In this document: piece after piece, positions 22,682-22,942 of the stretch | Numbering within the stretch: the first letter of the stretch is position 1 | How the letters are laid out: each line of letters opens with the position of its first letter | NCBI GenBank assembly: GCA_027334785.1 | Contig: DAHWQF010000004.1 | Location: forward strand, 1 to 22,942 | Source: Acidimicrobiaceae bacterium | GTDB lineage: Bacteria > Actinomycetota > Acidimicrobiia > Acidimicrobiales > Palsa-688 | Direction: 5' to 3' | DNA length: 22,942 nt | Made by a program: the position numbers and the translations under genes | Notes under the pieces: model-generated | Told to the model about the DNA's origin: nothing | Databases searched by the model: none | What the model saw: only the letters and a program-made list of their open reading frames with translations

Positions 22682-22942
22682 ATGTTCGCTGGTAAGACAA
22701 ATCTCGCCCGTAGCCATGCGCGGGCGCGCTCGATGGCAACCGCAGCGGGTCTCGCGGCCCTTTTGGTGGCCGTGCCGGCCGGCGCCAGCGCGCAACCGAG
22801 CGGCCCGCCGAGCCTCCCTCCGACCGTCGGGCCGCCGCCGCTGCCCGGCCCGTCCGGCCCACCTGCCGGCCCACCCGCCGGCCCACCCGCCGGCCTCCCC
22901 GCCGTCCCTCAGTACGCCGGCCCGCCGGCCACGGTCGGCCCC
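22682..22942 (+). CDS. Secreted Pro/Gly-rich protein (3' partial)
   Basis: ATG 22682 with AAGGGGA 4-5 bp upstream opens a frame that stays open to the window end (87 codons). Residues 1-37 look like a signal peptide: basic start (GKTNLARSHARARS), hydrophobic core (GLAALLVAVP) and a signal-peptidase-like end AGASA-QPS. The rest is low-complexity Pro/Gly/Ala sequence (SGPPSLPPTVGPPPLPGP), including GPPA repeated three times, typical of extended cell-wall-spanning or linker segments in secreted proteins. ATG 22733 is an internal alternative start. The function is not recognisable, and any folded domain lies beyond the window. The gene is transcribed away from the alcohol dehydrogenase remnant, with about 100 bp between them. 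Confidence 0.6.
   Translation, partial: MFAGKTNLARSHARARSMATAAGLAALLVAVPAGASAQPSGPPSLPPTVGPPPLPGPSGPPAGPPAGPPAGLPAVPQYAGPPATVGP
22856..22903 (+). repeat. 12-bp repeats encoding GPPA
   Basis: GGCCCACCTGCC (22856-22867) is followed by two copies of GGCCCACCCGCC (22868-22891) and a degenerate copy GGCCTCCCCGCC (22892-22903). They lie in frame within the partial Pro-rich gene, so copy number could vary without breaking it. Confidence 0.8.

Noticed and set aside
1..22942. CRISPR array, tRNA or rRNA genes
   Set aside because: No regularly spaced repeat series, no cloverleaf-like segment with the GGTTCGAATCC-type arm and no rRNA-like stretch was seen on either strand.

Overview
The window looks like a piece of a high-GC, probably actinobacterial chromosome. 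The support is G/C-rich codon third positions, GTG/TTG starts, a binding-protein-dependent sugar importer encoded without its ATPase, and a fragment of a TM0106-type RecB-like nuclease. The lineage is an inference and I cannot name a species.

Left flank (1-2.6 kb): a tyrosine recombinase, 5'-truncated by the window edge, is followed by a cluster of TGCCGACA/TGTCGGCA motifs and a perfect 32-bp palindrome. Directly after the palindrome come end-to-end remnants of three unrelated genes: an IS3-type transposase, a NifS/IscS cysteine desulfurase and, on the minus strand, a GH36 alpha-galactosidase. About 400 bp without recognisable genes then lead to a candidate sigma70-type promoter with an overlapping near-palindromic, LacI-type operator (2362-2406).

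Core (2.6-18.4 kb, all plus strand, all frames intact): a catabolic island, mostly tightly packed. The order is: RpiB/LacAB-type isomerase, beta-hydroxyacid dehydrogenase, two sugar ABC permeases, a secreted solute-binding protein, two long-form RraA/HMG-aldolase-like proteins, a LacI-family regulator, an aldehyde dehydrogenase resembling alpha-ketoglutarate-semialdehyde dehydrogenases, a classical short RraA-like protein, an Ldh2-family dehydrogenase, an iron-type alcohol dehydrogenase, a large divergent transketolase, and a fourth (long-form) RraA-like protein. A COG3618 lactonase-type amidohydrolase lies convergently at the right end. Together these suggest import and breakdown of a sugar, sugar acid or lactone through lactone hydrolysis, several oxidoreductions, pyruvate-type C-C cleavage and a ketol transfer. 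No sugar kinase and no sugar-acid dehydratase of the usual families is present. I do not recognise the cluster as a described pathway. The four RraA paralogues in one locus are its most distinctive property.

Right flank (19.4-22.6 kb, minus strand): decayed genes. These are a LacI regulator broken by several frameshifts, the N-terminal half of a RecB-like nuclease with a 24-bp tandem duplication, and a zinc-type alcohol dehydrogenase with at least three frameshifts. The window ends in the start of a divergently oriented secreted Pro/Gly-rich protein. The intact island between two graveyards of broken genes, with a recombinase at one end, suggests an accessory region acquired or kept under selection. 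No tRNA, rRNA or CRISPR array was seen.
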